From Massilia agri (GTDB lineage Bacteria; Pseudomonadota; Gammaproteobacteria; Burkholderiales; Burkholderiaceae_D): 64,000 nt of DNA. The notes beneath the pieces were generated by a model that was not told where the DNA came from, did not search any database, and saw nothing but the letters and a program-made list of their open reading frames with translations. Each line of letters opens with the position of its first letter. Position 1 is the first letter of the stretch. Location of the stretch: the NCBI RefSeq assembly GCF_024753255.1, contig NZ_JANUHA010000001.1, forward strand, positions 310,001 through 374,000, read 5' to 3'. This document shows positions 8,608 to 18,309 of the stretch, in pieces. Position numbers and translations under genes: made by a program.

Positions 8608-10427
8608 TGAAACGACGCCTCATTCCAAGCATCCTGGCCCTGCTGCTGGCCGCTCCCGCGACCGCAGCGGAGGTGCCTGCCGCCCTGAACAAGGCCGAAG
8701 AACTGGCCGCGCTGCCCGGCGGCGCCTGGCTGTCCCTCGACAAGCGCGGCCTGCGCCTCGTGGCTGCCGATGGCCGCGAGCGCGCCAGCCTGCTGCTCCG
8801 CGGCGAGCAGCTCGACCTGCGTCCCGCCGACGGCGGCGCTTTGGCCATCGTGATCGACTCGAATGCCGAGCGCCTGCTGCCGGTGCGCGTCGATACCCGC
8901 GCCGGCACCCTGGCCGTCCTGCCCGCCCTGCCGGACACCGGCTTCGGCATCGAAGCGGCCTGCATGTACCGCGACCGGCAGGGGCTGGACCACGCCTTCC
9001 TGGTCGCCAAGGATGGCCAGGCACAGCAGTGGCTGCTGGGCAGTGAGCCGCGCCTGGTGCGCCGCCTGGCGCTGCCGACCGGCGTCGAGCACTGCCGCGT
9101 CGACGATGCGCATGCGACCCTCTTCGTGTCCGAGGAAGAGATGGGCGTCTGGGCCTACGGCGCCGAAGCGGAAGGACCGTCCGCGCGCACGCCGGTCGCT
9201 TTGCACGCGCCCTGGGGCAAGCTGAAGGAGACGGTCGGCGCGCTGGCCGTGCTGCCGGGCGGCCTGGCCGCCATCGACGACAAGGGCGCTCTCTTGAGCT
9301 GGCGCCGCGAAGGCGCCAGCTGGCGCGCCCTGCCGACGCGTCCGCTCGGTGCGCGGCAACTGGCATCCAATTCGCTGCTGGTGCAGACCGGCAAAGGCTG
9401 GCAAGCGCCCCTACTCAACTGGAAGGCCGGCACGGCGCCGGCGCCGGCCTTGCCGGTCGTCCTGCCGCGTATGCAGACCGAACCCGTTGCCCGCGCCGGC
9501 GATGCGGCGGACGACCCGGCCATCTGGGTGCACCCGACTGACCCGACTCAGTCGCGTGTCCTCGGCACCAACAAGAAGCAGGGCCTGCTGGTCTACGACC
9601 TCCAGGGCCGCCAGACCCAGCTGCTCGAATCCGGCCGCCTGAACAACGTCGACCTGCGCCAGGACATCCGCTTCGGCCTTGAGCGTTTCGACCTGGCCGT
9701 GGCCACCCAGCGCGACGAGAACGCGATGGTGCTGTTCACCATCGACACAAAGGGCGAACTGCGTGAAGCAGCGCGCCTGCCGACCGGACTGGGCGACATC
9801 TACGGCACCTGCGCGTTCCGCACTGCCGAGGGAGGCCTGGATGCCTTCGTCAACGACAAGGACGGCCGCTACGAGCACTACCGGATCACCCGCGCCGATG
9901 GCCGTTTCGGCGCCAGGCTGGTACGCACCTTCAGGCTGGCATCCCAGCCGGAAGGCTGCGTCGCGGACGACAGGAGCGGCCTGCTCTTCGTGGGCGAGGA
10001 AAAGCGCGGTCTGTGGGTGACCTCGGCGCGCGCCGACCAGCCGGCGACCTTGACGATGGTGATGCCGGTGGGTCCGCTGCTGCATGCGGACGTCGAAGGC
10101 ATGGGCATCTACCATGGCGCGGACAAGAGCTGGCTCGTGGTGTCGAGCCAGGGGAACAACAGCTATGTGGTGCTGGATGCGGCGGCGCCGTTCACGGTGC
10201 GCGGGGCCTTCCGGATCGGGATGGATGCGGCGAAGGGCATCGACGGCGCGTCGGAGACCGACGGGCTGGAGGTGACGTCGGCGAACCTGGGCGGGGTGTA
10301 CGGCAAGGGGATGCTGGTGGTGCAGGACGGTTTCAAGCGCATGCCCGACGGACCGCAGAACTTCAAGGGCGTGGCCTGGGAAGATATCGCCGCCGCCCTG
10401 AAGCTGGACAGCGGCACGAGACAATGA
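8607..10427 (+). CDS. Secreted beta-propeller phytase (two-domain form)
   Basis: Hydrolyses phytate (inositol hexakisphosphate) in a calcium-dependent way; expected in the periplasm or outside the cell. 606 residues. It begins with a signal peptide (MKRRLIPSILALLLAAPATAA). An N-terminal incomplete propeller (about 25-270) is followed by the true phytase propeller (about 275-600), with DDPAIWVHPTDP, NNVDLR, EGCVADD, DVEGMGIY and ETDGLEV motifs typical of BPP enzymes. The two-domain arrangement is known in environmental BPP phytases, where the N-terminal part binds but lacks the complete site. The ATG overlaps the stop of the TonB receptor gene by one base, so the enzyme probably feeds or works with that transporter. 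Confidence 0.92.
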   Translation: MKRRLIPSILALLLAAPATAAEVPAALNKAEELAALPGGAWLSLDKRGLRLVAADGRERASLLLRGEQLDLRPADGGALAIVIDSNAERLLPVRVDTRAGTLAVLPALPDTGFGIEAACMYRDRQGLDHAFLVAKDGQAQQWLLGSEPRLVRRLALPTGVEHCRVDDAHATLFVSEEEMGVWAYGAEAEGPSARTPVALHAPWGKLKETVGALAVLPGGLAAIDDKGALLSWRREGASWRALPTRPLGARQLASNSLLVQTGKGWQAPLLNWKAGTAPAPALPVVLPRMQTEPVARAGDAADDPAIWVHPTDPTQSRVLGTNKKQGLLVYDLQGRQTQLLESGRLNNVDLRQDIRFGLERFDLAVATQRDENAMVLFTIDTKGELREAARLPTGLGDIYGTCAFRTAEGGLDAFVNDKDGRYEHYRITRADGRFGARLVRTFRLASQPEGCVADDRSGLLFVGEEKRGLWVTSARADQPATLTMVMPVGPLLHADVEGMGIYHGADKSWLVVSSQGNNSYVVLDAAAPFTVRGAFRIGMDAAKGIDGASETDGLEVTSANLGGVYGKGMLVVQDGFKRMPDGPQNFKGVAWEDIAAALKLDSGTRQ

Positions 10428-10433
10428 GCTGCC

Positions 10434-10781
10434 TTACATCCTTTTGCACTGCCTGAGCTCGCAGCGCGCGGTGAACACCTTGCCGCGCATTGCGCCATCC
10501 TCGCAGCGCATGCGGTAGACCTCGACCGGCCCCGCCTCGGTCATCAGGCCGGCGCCCTGTCCACCGGTACATCCCTGCTCTTTCGCCATCTTCTCGACGG
10601 TGGCGGAAGACACCCCGGTACGGAAGGGCACGCGCTCGATCGGCGTGCCGTTCGGATCCTGCAGGCCGGGCGCAGCCGGCTTTACGACAGCGACGGGACG
10701 GCGCACCGGCTCCGGCTTGCCCTTGAACAGCGAACAGCCGCCCAGCATGACGGCGACCACCAGTACCAGCGCGCGTTTCAT
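10434..10781 (-). CDS. Small putative lipoprotein
   Basis: 115 residues with a lipoprotein signal peptide ending in the lipobox LGGC (Cys at about residue 16), so probably membrane anchored in the periplasm. A Pro-rich linker with several basic residues follows, then a small domain with four Cys residues (EQGCTGG, RMRCEDG, ARCELRQCKRM) that could form two disulphides. No named family is recognised. It converges on the phytase gene with a 6-bp gap and is followed by rpiA upstream on the same strand; the spacing of only 14 bp behind rpiA suggests co-transcription with rpiA. Confidence 0.75.
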   Translation of the reverse strand: MKRALVLVVAVMLGGCSLFKGKPEPVRRPVAVVKPAAPGLQDPNGTPIERVPFRTGVSSATVEKMAKEQGCTGGQGAGLMTEAGPVEVYRMRCEDGAMRGKVFTARCELRQCKRM

Positions 10782-10795
10782 CGATCCTTCTCCGA

Positions 10796-11473
10796 TCAGA
10801 AAGTCAGGGTCTTGACGCCTTCAGGGGTGCCCAGCAGGCAGACGTTGGCGCCGGCCTTGGCGAACAGGCCGACGGCGATCACGCCGACGATCTGGTTGAT
10901 CTTCTCTTCCAGGCCAATCGGATCGGTGATCGACAGGCCGACCACGTCGATGATCTCGCCGCCGTTGTCGGTGATGTAGGCGTCCTGCGTGCCTGCCTTC
11001 AGGCGCAGGCGCGGCTCGCCGCCCAGCGCCGCCAGCTGGCGCATGACGGATGCGCGCGCCATCGGGATCACTTCGACCGGCAGCGGGAACTTGCCGAGGG
11101 TCTCGACCAGCTTCGAGCCGTCCGCGATGCAGACGAATTTCTTCGCGACCGAGGCCACGATCTTCTCGCGGGTCAGCGCGGCGCCGCCGCCCTTGATCAT
11201 GGCGCCGGTGCTGGTGATCTCGTCGGCGCCGTCGATGTAGACCGCCATCGAGGTGACCTCGTTCAGGTCGAATACCGGGATGCCGTGGCCGCGCAGGCGC
11301 GCCGCGGTGGCTTCCGAGGAGGCGACCGTGCCCTTGATGCGGTCCTTGATCTTGGCCAGCTCGTCGATGAAGAAGTTGGCCGTCGAGCCGGTGCCGACGC
11401 CGATGATCTCGCCGTCCACCACATAATCGATGGCGGCGCGGGCCACGGCTTGCTTGAGTTCGTCCTGGGTCAT
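10796..11473 (-). CDS. rpiA: Ribose-5-phosphate isomerase A
   Basis: Interconverts ribose-5-phosphate and ribulose-5-phosphate in the pentose phosphate pathway. 225 residues, as expected for RpiA. It shows the start [14 protein letters not shown], the phosphate-binding [13 protein letters not shown], the IDGADEI motif, and the [13 protein letters not shown] region with its catalytic residues. An in-frame ATG 13 codons upstream exists, but the E. coli protein also begins MTQDELK, so 11473 is preferred. Neither start has a strong ribosome site. It supplies the non-oxidative branch together with the transaldolase at 29.4 kb in this window. Confidence 0.95.
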   Translation of the reverse strand: MTQDELKQAVARAAIDYVVDGEIIGVGTGSTANFFIDELAKIKDRIKGTVASSEATAARLRGHGIPVFDLNEVTSMAVYIDGADEITSTGAMIKGGGAALTREKIVASVAKKFVCIADGSKLVETLGKFPLPVEVIPMARASVMRQLAALGGEPRLRLKAGTQDAYITDNGGEIIDVVGLSITDPIGLEEKINQIVGVIAVGLFAKAGANVCLLGTPEGVKTLTF

Positions 11474-11645
11474 GATGCGAAAGGAAAAGTGAAGTGGAAA
11501 AGAATGCGCCATTTTAGCGGATCACGCAGTTCACCCCTCGAATTTGACCGTTCGTCGCACCAGATCGCCAGTCGATGCATCGTGCATTGCCAAGGTGTCA
11601 TCCACACCGCACACTGCGATTTTCATGGCTCTCTACATAGGCAAG

Positions 11646-12850
11646 ATGAAACTCTTCACGAAGAAGCGGGTGGCCATCGCGGCCGCGGTGGTCGTGGTCG
11701 GCGGCGCGGCCGCCGCCTGGCTGGCGCCGAAAGGCGCGCCGAAGGTGCCGCCCTCGAAATACCGCACAGCGGTGGTCGACACGGGCGCCATCAACCAGAC
11801 CGTCACGGCGACCGGCACCATCAATCCGGTGGCGCTGGTGAACGTCGGCTCCCAGGTCTCCGGCACCGTGGTCGAGCTGAACGCCGACTTCAACGACCGC
11901 GTCAGCAAGGGCCAGGTGCTGCTCAAACTCGACCCGACCATCTTCAACGCCCAGATCCGCCAGGCCGAGGCCAGCCGCGCCTCCGCCATGGCCAACCTGA
12001 AGCTGGGCGAAGCCAATTACGCCCGCAACCAGCAGCTGGTGGCCCAGAACTTCGTCTCCAGCACGGCGCTGGACCAGTCGCGCCGCGAGATGGACGTCGC
12101 CCGCGCCAACGTGCAGCTGGCGCAAGCCCAGCTGGACCGCGCCAGGGCGGACCTGAACAACAGCGTGATCCGCTCGCCGATCGACGGCGTCATCATCAAG
12201 CGCACCATCGACCTGGGCCAGACGGTGGCGGCTTCGTTCAACACGCCGAACCTGTTCCAGATCGCGCGCGACCTGACCAAGATGCAGATCGACACCAGCG
12301 TATCGGAAGCCGACGTCGGCGCGCTGAAAGACGGGCTGCCCGCGCGCTTCGTGGTCGATGCCTATCCGGACCGCGAGTTCCACGCCACCATGCGCCAGTT
12401 CCGCCTGGCCGCCAACGTGGTGCAGAACGTCGTCACCTACAACGTCGTGCTCGACGTCGACAACAAGGACGAGATGCTGAAACCCGGCATGACCGCCCAG
12501 GTGCGCCTGGTGGTGGCCAACCGCCCCAACGTGCTGCGCATCCCGACCACCGCCCTGCGCTTCCAGTTGCCCGAAGAAGAACAGGAAAAGCTGCGCAAGA
12601 AGGAAAAGGAAAGCGGCGTGAAGCAGGTGGCCTTGAGCCCGGCCCCGGCGCCGGACGATGACCTGGCCTTCCGCAGCGCCGCCGAAACCGCGCGCATGTT
12701 CAAGGTCTACCGCCTCGACGCGATGAACCAGCCGCAGCCCGTGGACATCCGCGTCGGCCTGTCCAACTTCCGCTACACCGAAGTGGTGTCCGGCGGCCTG
12801 AAGGCGGGCGACAGGATCGTCACGCGTACCCTGGCGGAGTCCAGGAACGA

Positions 12851-12854
<4 letters not shown>
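11646..12854 (+). CDS. Periplasmic adaptor of a MacAB-type ABC exporter
   Basis: 402-residue membrane-fusion protein that would link the inner-membrane ABC transporter to an outer-membrane channel. One N-terminal transmembrane anchor (MKLFTKKRVAIAAAVVVVGG) is followed by the biotinyl-lipoyl half-motifs around the TGTINPVALVNVGSQVSG region, a long alpha-hairpin (QAEASRASAMANL..., helical and Ala/Gln rich), and beta-barrel and membrane-proximal domains ending in GLKAGDRIVTRTL. A charged insert (EEEQEKLRKKEKESG) lies near residue 320. The start at 11646 places the basic residues directly before the anchor; an ATG seven codons upstream (11625) is possible. The stop overlaps the ATPase start by four bases (ATGA). 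Confidence 0.88.
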
Positions 12855-13599
<745 letters not shown>

Positions 13600-13603
<4 letters not shown>

Positions 13604-14823
13604 ACTTCATCCAGATCCTGGTCGAGTCCTTCCGCTCGATGGCGGCCAACCGCCTGCGCACCGCGCTGACCATGCTCGGCATCGTCATCGGCATCGCCTC
13701 GGTGGTGCTGCTGCTGGCGATCGGCGACAGCATGCAGCGCTTCATCGGCAAGGAGCTGCAGGCGCTCGGCACCAATATGCTCTACGTGTTCCCGGGCGGC
13801 GACCGCACCACCGAGCGCCGCGCCCGCGCCGGCGCGATCCAGTCGATCACCATGGCCGACGCGGAAAGCCTGAACCGCCTTCCGAGCCTGGTCGGCGCCG
13901 CGCCGGCCCTGCAGGGCAGCTTCAAGCTCAGCGCCGGCAACGAAACGTCGAACAGCACCGTGCACGGCGTCACGCCGGCCATGTTCAAGATCCGCAACTG
14001 GAAGCTCGACCAGGGCGACAGCTTCAGCGAAGCCGACGTGCGTGCCTCGGCGCGCATGGTGGTGATCGGGCAGAAGGTGGCCGACCAGTTCTTCTATAAA
14101 GCCGACCCGCTGGGGCGCACCATCCGCATCGAGAACGTCGCCTTCCAGGTGATCGGCGTGCTGGCCGGTGAAGGCAAGCAGATCGACGGCGGGAATATCG
14201 CGGACATGGTGCTGGTGCCGATCACGGCCGCCAGCGCCAACCTGATCCGCACGCCCTTCCCTCAGAACGTCCACTACATCGCGGCGCAGGGCAAGCCCGG
14301 GCTCTCGCTCGACGAAGCGGTGGAAGACATGAAGGAACTGCTGCGCGGCCGCCACCGCATCCGTGTCGACGATCCGGACGACTTCCGGGTCGAGAACATC
14401 GCCTCCTTCGCGGAAACCGCCAACAAGATCAGCGCCGGCGTCGCCCTGCTGCTCGGCCTGATCGGCGCCATCTCGCTGCTGGTGGGCGGCATCGGCATCA
14501 TGAACATCATGCTGGTCTCGGTCACCGAGCGTACCCGCGAGATCGGCATCCGTATGGCGATCGGCGCCAGGCCCGGCCACATCCTGATGCAGTTCCTGGC
14601 CGAGTCGGTCGTGATCTGCATCGCCGGCGGCCTGGTGGGCGTGGCGATCGCCATGGCCGGCGCCGCGGCGATCACCTCGACCGGCCAGTTCGACGTCTTC
14701 CTGAGCTTCCAGGGCGTGGTCGTGGCCTGCGGCTTCTCGACCGCGGTGGGCGTGTTCTTCGGCTTCTATCCGGCGCGCCGCGCATCGCGCCTGCTGCCGG
14801 TGGATTGCCTGCGCTATGAGTGA
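13600..14823 (+). CDS. ABC transporter permease, MacB/FtsX family
   Basis: 407-residue inner-membrane protein with four transmembrane segments in the MacB layout: the first near residues 20-42 (TMLGIVIGIASVVLLLAIGD), a large periplasmic domain (about 45-280), then three more (about 285-310, 335-360, 370-395). The conserved NIMLVSVTERTREIGIRMA loop after the second segment marks the family. With the adaptor and ATPase it forms a tripartite-type exporter; substrates of the family include macrolides, peptides and lipoproteins, and none can be chosen from sequence. It overlaps the ATPase by four bases and the acetyltransferase gene by eight. Confidence 0.92.
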
Positions 14824-15253
14824 GCGTCTCGTGCTGCGGAGGGCCCGCAGCGCCGACATCCCCGCGATGTCGGCGATCAGGCTGTCCGTCACCGAGAACG
14901 TGCTGTCCGATCCGACGCGCGTCACCCTGCAGATGTACGAGGACTACCTCGACAGGGATGGGCGCGGCTGGGTGGCGGAAATGGACGGCGAGATCGCCGG
15001 CTTCAGCTACGCCGACCGCCACGAAGCGTCGATCTGGGCGCTGTTCATCAGTCCCCGATACGAAGGCCGCGGACTGGGAAAAGCCCTGCTCCACCTGGCA
15101 ACGAGCTGGCTGTTCGAACTCGGCCACCCACGCATCGCGCTGGGCACCACGCCCGGCACCCGCGCCGACCGTTTTTACGCCGCGCAGGGCTGGACCCGGA
15201 CGGCGGGCGCGGGAAGGGAAGTCTGCTTCGTCCTCGAACGCCCCCGGCCCTGA
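14816..15253 (+). CDS. GNAT-family N-acetyltransferase
   Basis: 145-residue acetyltransferase with the GNAT fold. The acetyl-CoA binding loop is RYEGRGLGKALL (about residues 81-92), preceded by the beta-strand IWALFISP and followed by ...PGTRADRFYAAQGWTRT near the C-terminus. The substrate is unknown. The ATG lies inside the last codons of the exporter permease gene (eight-base overlap), so it is the fourth gene of the MacAB-type operon and could modify the exported or a toxic compound; that is inference. Its stop is five bases from the expected end of the convergent DUF1203-like gene. Confidence 0.85.
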   Translation: MSERLVLRRARSADIPAMSAIRLSVTENVLSDPTRVTLQMYEDYLDRDGRGWVAEMDGEIAGFSYADRHEASIWALFISPRYEGRGLGKALLHLATSWLFELGHPRIALGTTPGTRADRFYAAQGWTRTAGAGREVCFVLERPRP

Positions 15254-15258
15254 ACAGC

Positions 15259-15761
15259 TCAGGCGCGTTCGAGACGCAGCGCGTAGCAGCCGTAGGCCCG
15301 AAGCGTGCCAGCACGAAGGCGGTGTCCTCGCGTCCGAAGAGCTTCGCCAGGTCGTCCGCGGCGGCCTCGGGACTGCTCAGGCAAGCATCGACGATGCGCT
15401 CCTCGCGCGAGTAGGCACGCAGCACGAAGCTGGCGCCCAGATAGGGCCGCCCACCGTGCACAGGCAAGCCGTCGAGGTCGGGCATGGCCTGCGCCTCGCT
15501 CGAGACGAAGACCGGGCCGTATTCCTTGTAGGGCCCGGCGACCGTGAACGGACAGTAGCTCGCCAGCAGGATCGCCTCGCCCGGCCTCGCCCGGCGCAGA
15601 CAGTCGCGCAGGGGTTCGCCGCCGCTGGCGACATGGCGCTCGACGGGCTGCCCCAGGTCGTCGAGGCCGGCCCGGGCGCGGGCCAGGAAATCGGAAGGCA
15701 GCGCGACGATGCGCAGCGCTGCTGCGGGCGTCGCGGGAAGGTGGGATGCGGGTGCGTTCAT
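15259..15761 (-). pseudogene. DUF1203-family gene with an apparent frameshift near its 3' end
   Basis: From an ATG at 15761 the frame encodes about 150 residues resembling DUF1203 proteins of unknown function (LRIVALPSDFLAR, ARPGEAILLASYCPF, GPYKEYGPVFV, EDTAFVLARF). Near 15300 the family-like C-terminus RAYGCYALRLERA continues in a different frame and stops at 15259, just clear of the convergent acetyltransferase gene. As written, the first frame instead runs on to 15048, antisense through the acetyltransferase gene, adding about 85 residues rich in Arg and Pro. One missing base around 15298-15304 would explain this. It may be a real mutation or a sequencing error; I cannot tell which. Confidence 0.7.
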
Positions 15762-15845
15762 GTCGGCGGTATCGTGTGTCGAAAACACGCATGATGGGCG
15801 CTGGCGCCGCAGGCCGCACTCCGCTTCTTGCTGCGCAATGCGCGG

Positions 15846-16778
15846 TCAGGTCTCGTGCGTGGAGTGCATGTCCATTGCCGAGCCAAACGCCTCGTTGTGC
15901 CCGTAGGTATTGCCTGCGACGTCGAATCCGCCGATGCCATCGATCATGGGCAAGCCGCTCGCCGGATTGATTTCCGTGATCATGCTCTGGAGCTCTTCCA
16001 TATTCATCAGGGCGACGCCACCCGCCCCGACCGCGGCGCCGGCCAGCACGCCCGACATGTCGTGCTGCGGCGCGTCGATCCACTGTTGCAGGACCCGGCC
16101 GACATGTCCCTGCTGGTGCAGTTCGTTCCAGGTGAAGACCGGAATGCCGAGCACCCGTGCGGCTTCCCCGTTGCGGCGCAGCTTCTTGTTGATCACGAAG
16201 GAACGCGGCTCGCGCAGGGCGCCCGGATTCAGGCTCTCGTAGCCGCTCGGGCCCAGGTGGACCACACCTTTCCAGGCCGGGAAGCAGATGTTGAAGACCA
16301 GCCGCGCGGCGAAGGCAGGCAGCCAGTTGACGCAGGTGCACACGATGGCGACGAGAAGTGCGGCGATCTCCAGCAAGAAGACACCGACCGCCGCAAGCAG
16401 GCCGATTCCGAAGCCTTGCAGCATCCTGAAGAGCAGCGCCGCGCCCTGCAGATCCCCCGTCTTGTCGTAGTACAGGTAGTATGCGGCTCCGCCTATCATG
16501 CCCAGGGCACTCATGGCGCCGCCAACGCCTTGCGCCGTCAAGGCGCTGTATACGCTCAGCACGGCGTACACCAGGGCCGCTCCGATGATCACGAATACCT
16601 TGTCGGCCGCCGCCGCAGGCGCCCATGCGCTCAGCACCGCGTGGACCGCAATGCTCGCGACGACCCAGAGCACAAGGATCTGCAGCAGATGGCTCCAGAA
16701 GTCCCAGACTTTCAGATAGCGGACTGCGCCCCGGTGCCGGGGCAGGTCGAGTAGTTCTGTTTTATAAAATTTTTGCAA
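15846..16778 (-). CDS. Unrecognised multi-pass membrane protein
   Basis: About 310 residues and no family I recognise. The N-terminal half has roughly four or five hydrophobic segments (LQILVLWVVASIAVHAVL; VFVIIGAALVYAVLSVYSAL; a Gly-rich segment; GIGLLAAVGVFLLEIAALLVAIV). The C-terminal half is soluble, with INKKLRRNGEAAR and a Gly/Ala segment (MSGVLAGAAVGAGGVALMNM). No start ATG exists. GAGAGG at about 16788-16793 sits eight bases before a TTG at 16778, the best-placed start; the GTG at 16787 is only one base from that ribosome site. The upstream region is much richer in A+T than the rest of the window. Downstream lies the frameshifted DUF1203-like gene on the same strand. Confidence 0.7.
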   Translation of the reverse strand: MQKFYKTELLDLPRHRGAVRYLKVWDFWSHLLQILVLWVVASIAVHAVLSAWAPAAAADKVFVIIGAALVYAVLSVYSALTAQGVGGAMSALGMIGGAAYYLYYDKTGDLQGAALLFRMLQGFGIGLLAAVGVFLLEIAALLVAIVCTCVNWLPAFAARLVFNICFPAWKGVVHLGPSGYESLNPGALREPRSFVINKKLRRNGEAARVLGIPVFTWNELHQQGHVGRVLQQWIDAPQHDMSGVLAGAAVGAGGVALMNMEELQSMITEINPASGLPMIDGIGGFDVAGNTYGHNEAFGSAMDMHSTHET

Positions 16779-16815
16779 GATGCACACCTCTCAATAAGCG
16801 TGCACATACTACTAT

Positions 16816-16829
16816 GCAACATTAGTTGC
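16816..16829. promoter_or_regulatory. Small inverted repeat in an AT-rich promoter region
   Basis: GCAAC-ATTA-GTTGC is a perfect 5-bp inverted repeat upstream of the membrane-protein gene (minus strand). The heptamer AATAAGC occurs at 16793-16799 and again at 16831-16837, flanking it. It could be an operator; no known regulator site is matched. Confidence 0.3.
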
Positions 16830-16899
16830 TAATAAGCACTATTTATCTTGCATGACGGCGGATGTCGTTTTTCTGCCGCGTCACCCGCCGGGTACTCGC

Positions 16900-17907
16900 C
16901 TAGTACACCGATCCACCTGGCTGGGTCGAACTCAGCACGCCCTGCACCGCCGAGATCGCATAGTTGGTGGTGGAGCCGTAGCCAGCCCAGTTGTTCAGGT
17001 CGAAGATGCCGCTACCCGACAGGCGCTGCACACCGACGTTGCGGTAGGTGAGCGGCGTCTTCGGCGCGCAGACCTGTGGCAGGCCGACGGTCTGCAGGAA
17101 GTAGACCGAACCCAGGCCGACGCGCTGGGCCTGGCCGTTCTCGACCAGCAGCGCCGTCTCGACGTCGACGCCGAGGCCGCGCGCCGTGCCGCTCCAGCCG
17201 TCCTGCACGATACGACCCAGGAAGGCCACGAGGCGGCCGATGCGGTCGCGCGTGTCGAGGTGTGAATCCGTGATCACGCGGCCCATGGTTGGCAGCGTGA
17301 GGAAGTCGCGTCCCAGCGTGACGTTCTTGCCGTAGGGGTTGGCCAGGGCCTCGGGCGAGGTCACCGACTGGTTCTCGCCCGTGTAGATGAACTGGCCCAG
17401 CACCGCCAGGCCGGCGCTGGTGCCGCCGATCGGGATGTTGCGGTTGGCCAGCTCCTGCAGCGCCGTATCGAGCGGAGTGTCCTTCCAGTAGCGCATGTAG
17501 TCGCTCTGGTCGCCGCCCGCAATGAACACGGCTTCGGCATTGCGCACGCGCTCCAGCACGAAAGGGTCGCTCGCCGCGGTGCGGCTCGGGATGATCAGGG
17601 TCTCGACCGAACGCACCCCGCCCATAGCGTAGATATAGGGGTTGTAGGCATCCGTACCGGTTGCGCGGATCACGACGAAATTACCCCCGCCCGACTTCTG
17701 GATCATCCATTTGAAGGCGGCGTCGACATCCGGTCCGCCGCCCATCAGCACAAGCGAGGGATAGACGGGCTTGGGAAGAACGACGTTGCCGCCGTCGCCG
17801 GTGACGAAGTGCTGGTAGGGCTTTCCCGCGAGGGCGGTGTGGGAAGCGCCGAATGCGAGGGTGAACAGGACGATGCGGGAGAGCCGCGAGAAGAGCGAGG
17901 TGTTCAT
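16900..17907 (-). CDS. Secreted cyanophycinase-like peptidase (family S51)
   Basis: 335 residues starting with a signal peptide (MNTSLFSRLSRIVLFTLAFG, likely cut after TALA), so exported. The core matches the S51 cyanophycinase/dipeptidase E family: LVLMGGGPDVDAAF, VFIAGGDQSDYMRYW, the nucleophile motif GGTSAGLAVLG (Ser in GTSAG) and the His region DSHLDTRDRIGRL. Cyanophycinases cleave the Asp-Arg polymer cyanophycin to dipeptides. No cyanophycin synthetase lies in this window, so the protein may scavenge external polymer or cleave another Asp-containing peptide. The C-terminal 60 residues are Ser/Gly/Thr-rich. It stands alone, 110 bp or more from its neighbours. Confidence 0.87.
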   Translation of the reverse strand: MNTSLFSRLSRIVLFTLAFGASHTALAGKPYQHFVTGDGGNVVLPKPVYPSLVLMGGGPDVDAAFKWMIQKSGGGNFVVIRATGTDAYNPYIYAMGGVRSVETLIIPSRTAASDPFVLERVRNAEAVFIAGGDQSDYMRYWKDTPLDTALQELANRNIPIGGTSAGLAVLGQFIYTGENQSVTSPEALANPYGKNVTLGRDFLTLPTMGRVITDSHLDTRDRIGRLVAFLGRIVQDGWSGTARGLGVDVETALLVENGQAQRVGLGSVYFLQTVGLPQVCAPKTPLTYRNVGVQRLSGSGIFDLNNWAGYGSTTNYAISAVQGVLSSTQPGGSVY

Positions 17908-18309
17908 GAGACCCTTTCAGATGAGAAAGCGGAAACCCATTCTCGCACCGAAAACGAAGCGCACACAACCGGCCGGTCGCGCAATCGGGCCGGATCAACC
18001 GTGCTGCATACAAACCTGGCGTGCCCGCTTGCTCAAGGCGCCTTGTCGCGCGCTGCCGGCCGAAGGTCGCCATCCGCCTGGCGCCGCAGGCGACATGCGC
18101 CATCGACTTGCATCGGTTTCAAGACTGTTGGATTTGTCGCAAATTTGTATCTTATGGGCAACTTCCACCATGGGTGGGGGAAGCGATTCCTGGCCGCTCA
18201 CCACAGGGAAAAACGCTTTTAGAATGCGGACAAGCCGGCCACGAGGAGTCCATCCCGATACCGGCTCCGCCGCGGGGTGTCCCGCCGATTACCCGCCCAG
18301 GAAACCATC
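17908..18309. other. 402-bp intergenic region without recognised genes
   Basis: Lies between the divergent cyanophycinase-like and response-regulator genes and should hold both promoters. I see no convincing -35/-10 pair. A short AT-rich stretch around 18125-18155 (TTGGATTTG ... TTGTATCTTATG) is the best promoter candidate for the rightward genes. A small hairpin-like CCACC-ATGG-GTGG lies near 18166-18178. No riboswitch or small RNA is recognisable. Confidence 0.4.

Noticed and set aside
8607..9420. Two separate phytase genes
   Set aside because: The N-terminal propeller and C-terminal phytase domain are in one uninterrupted frame behind one signal peptide, as in known two-domain enzymes.
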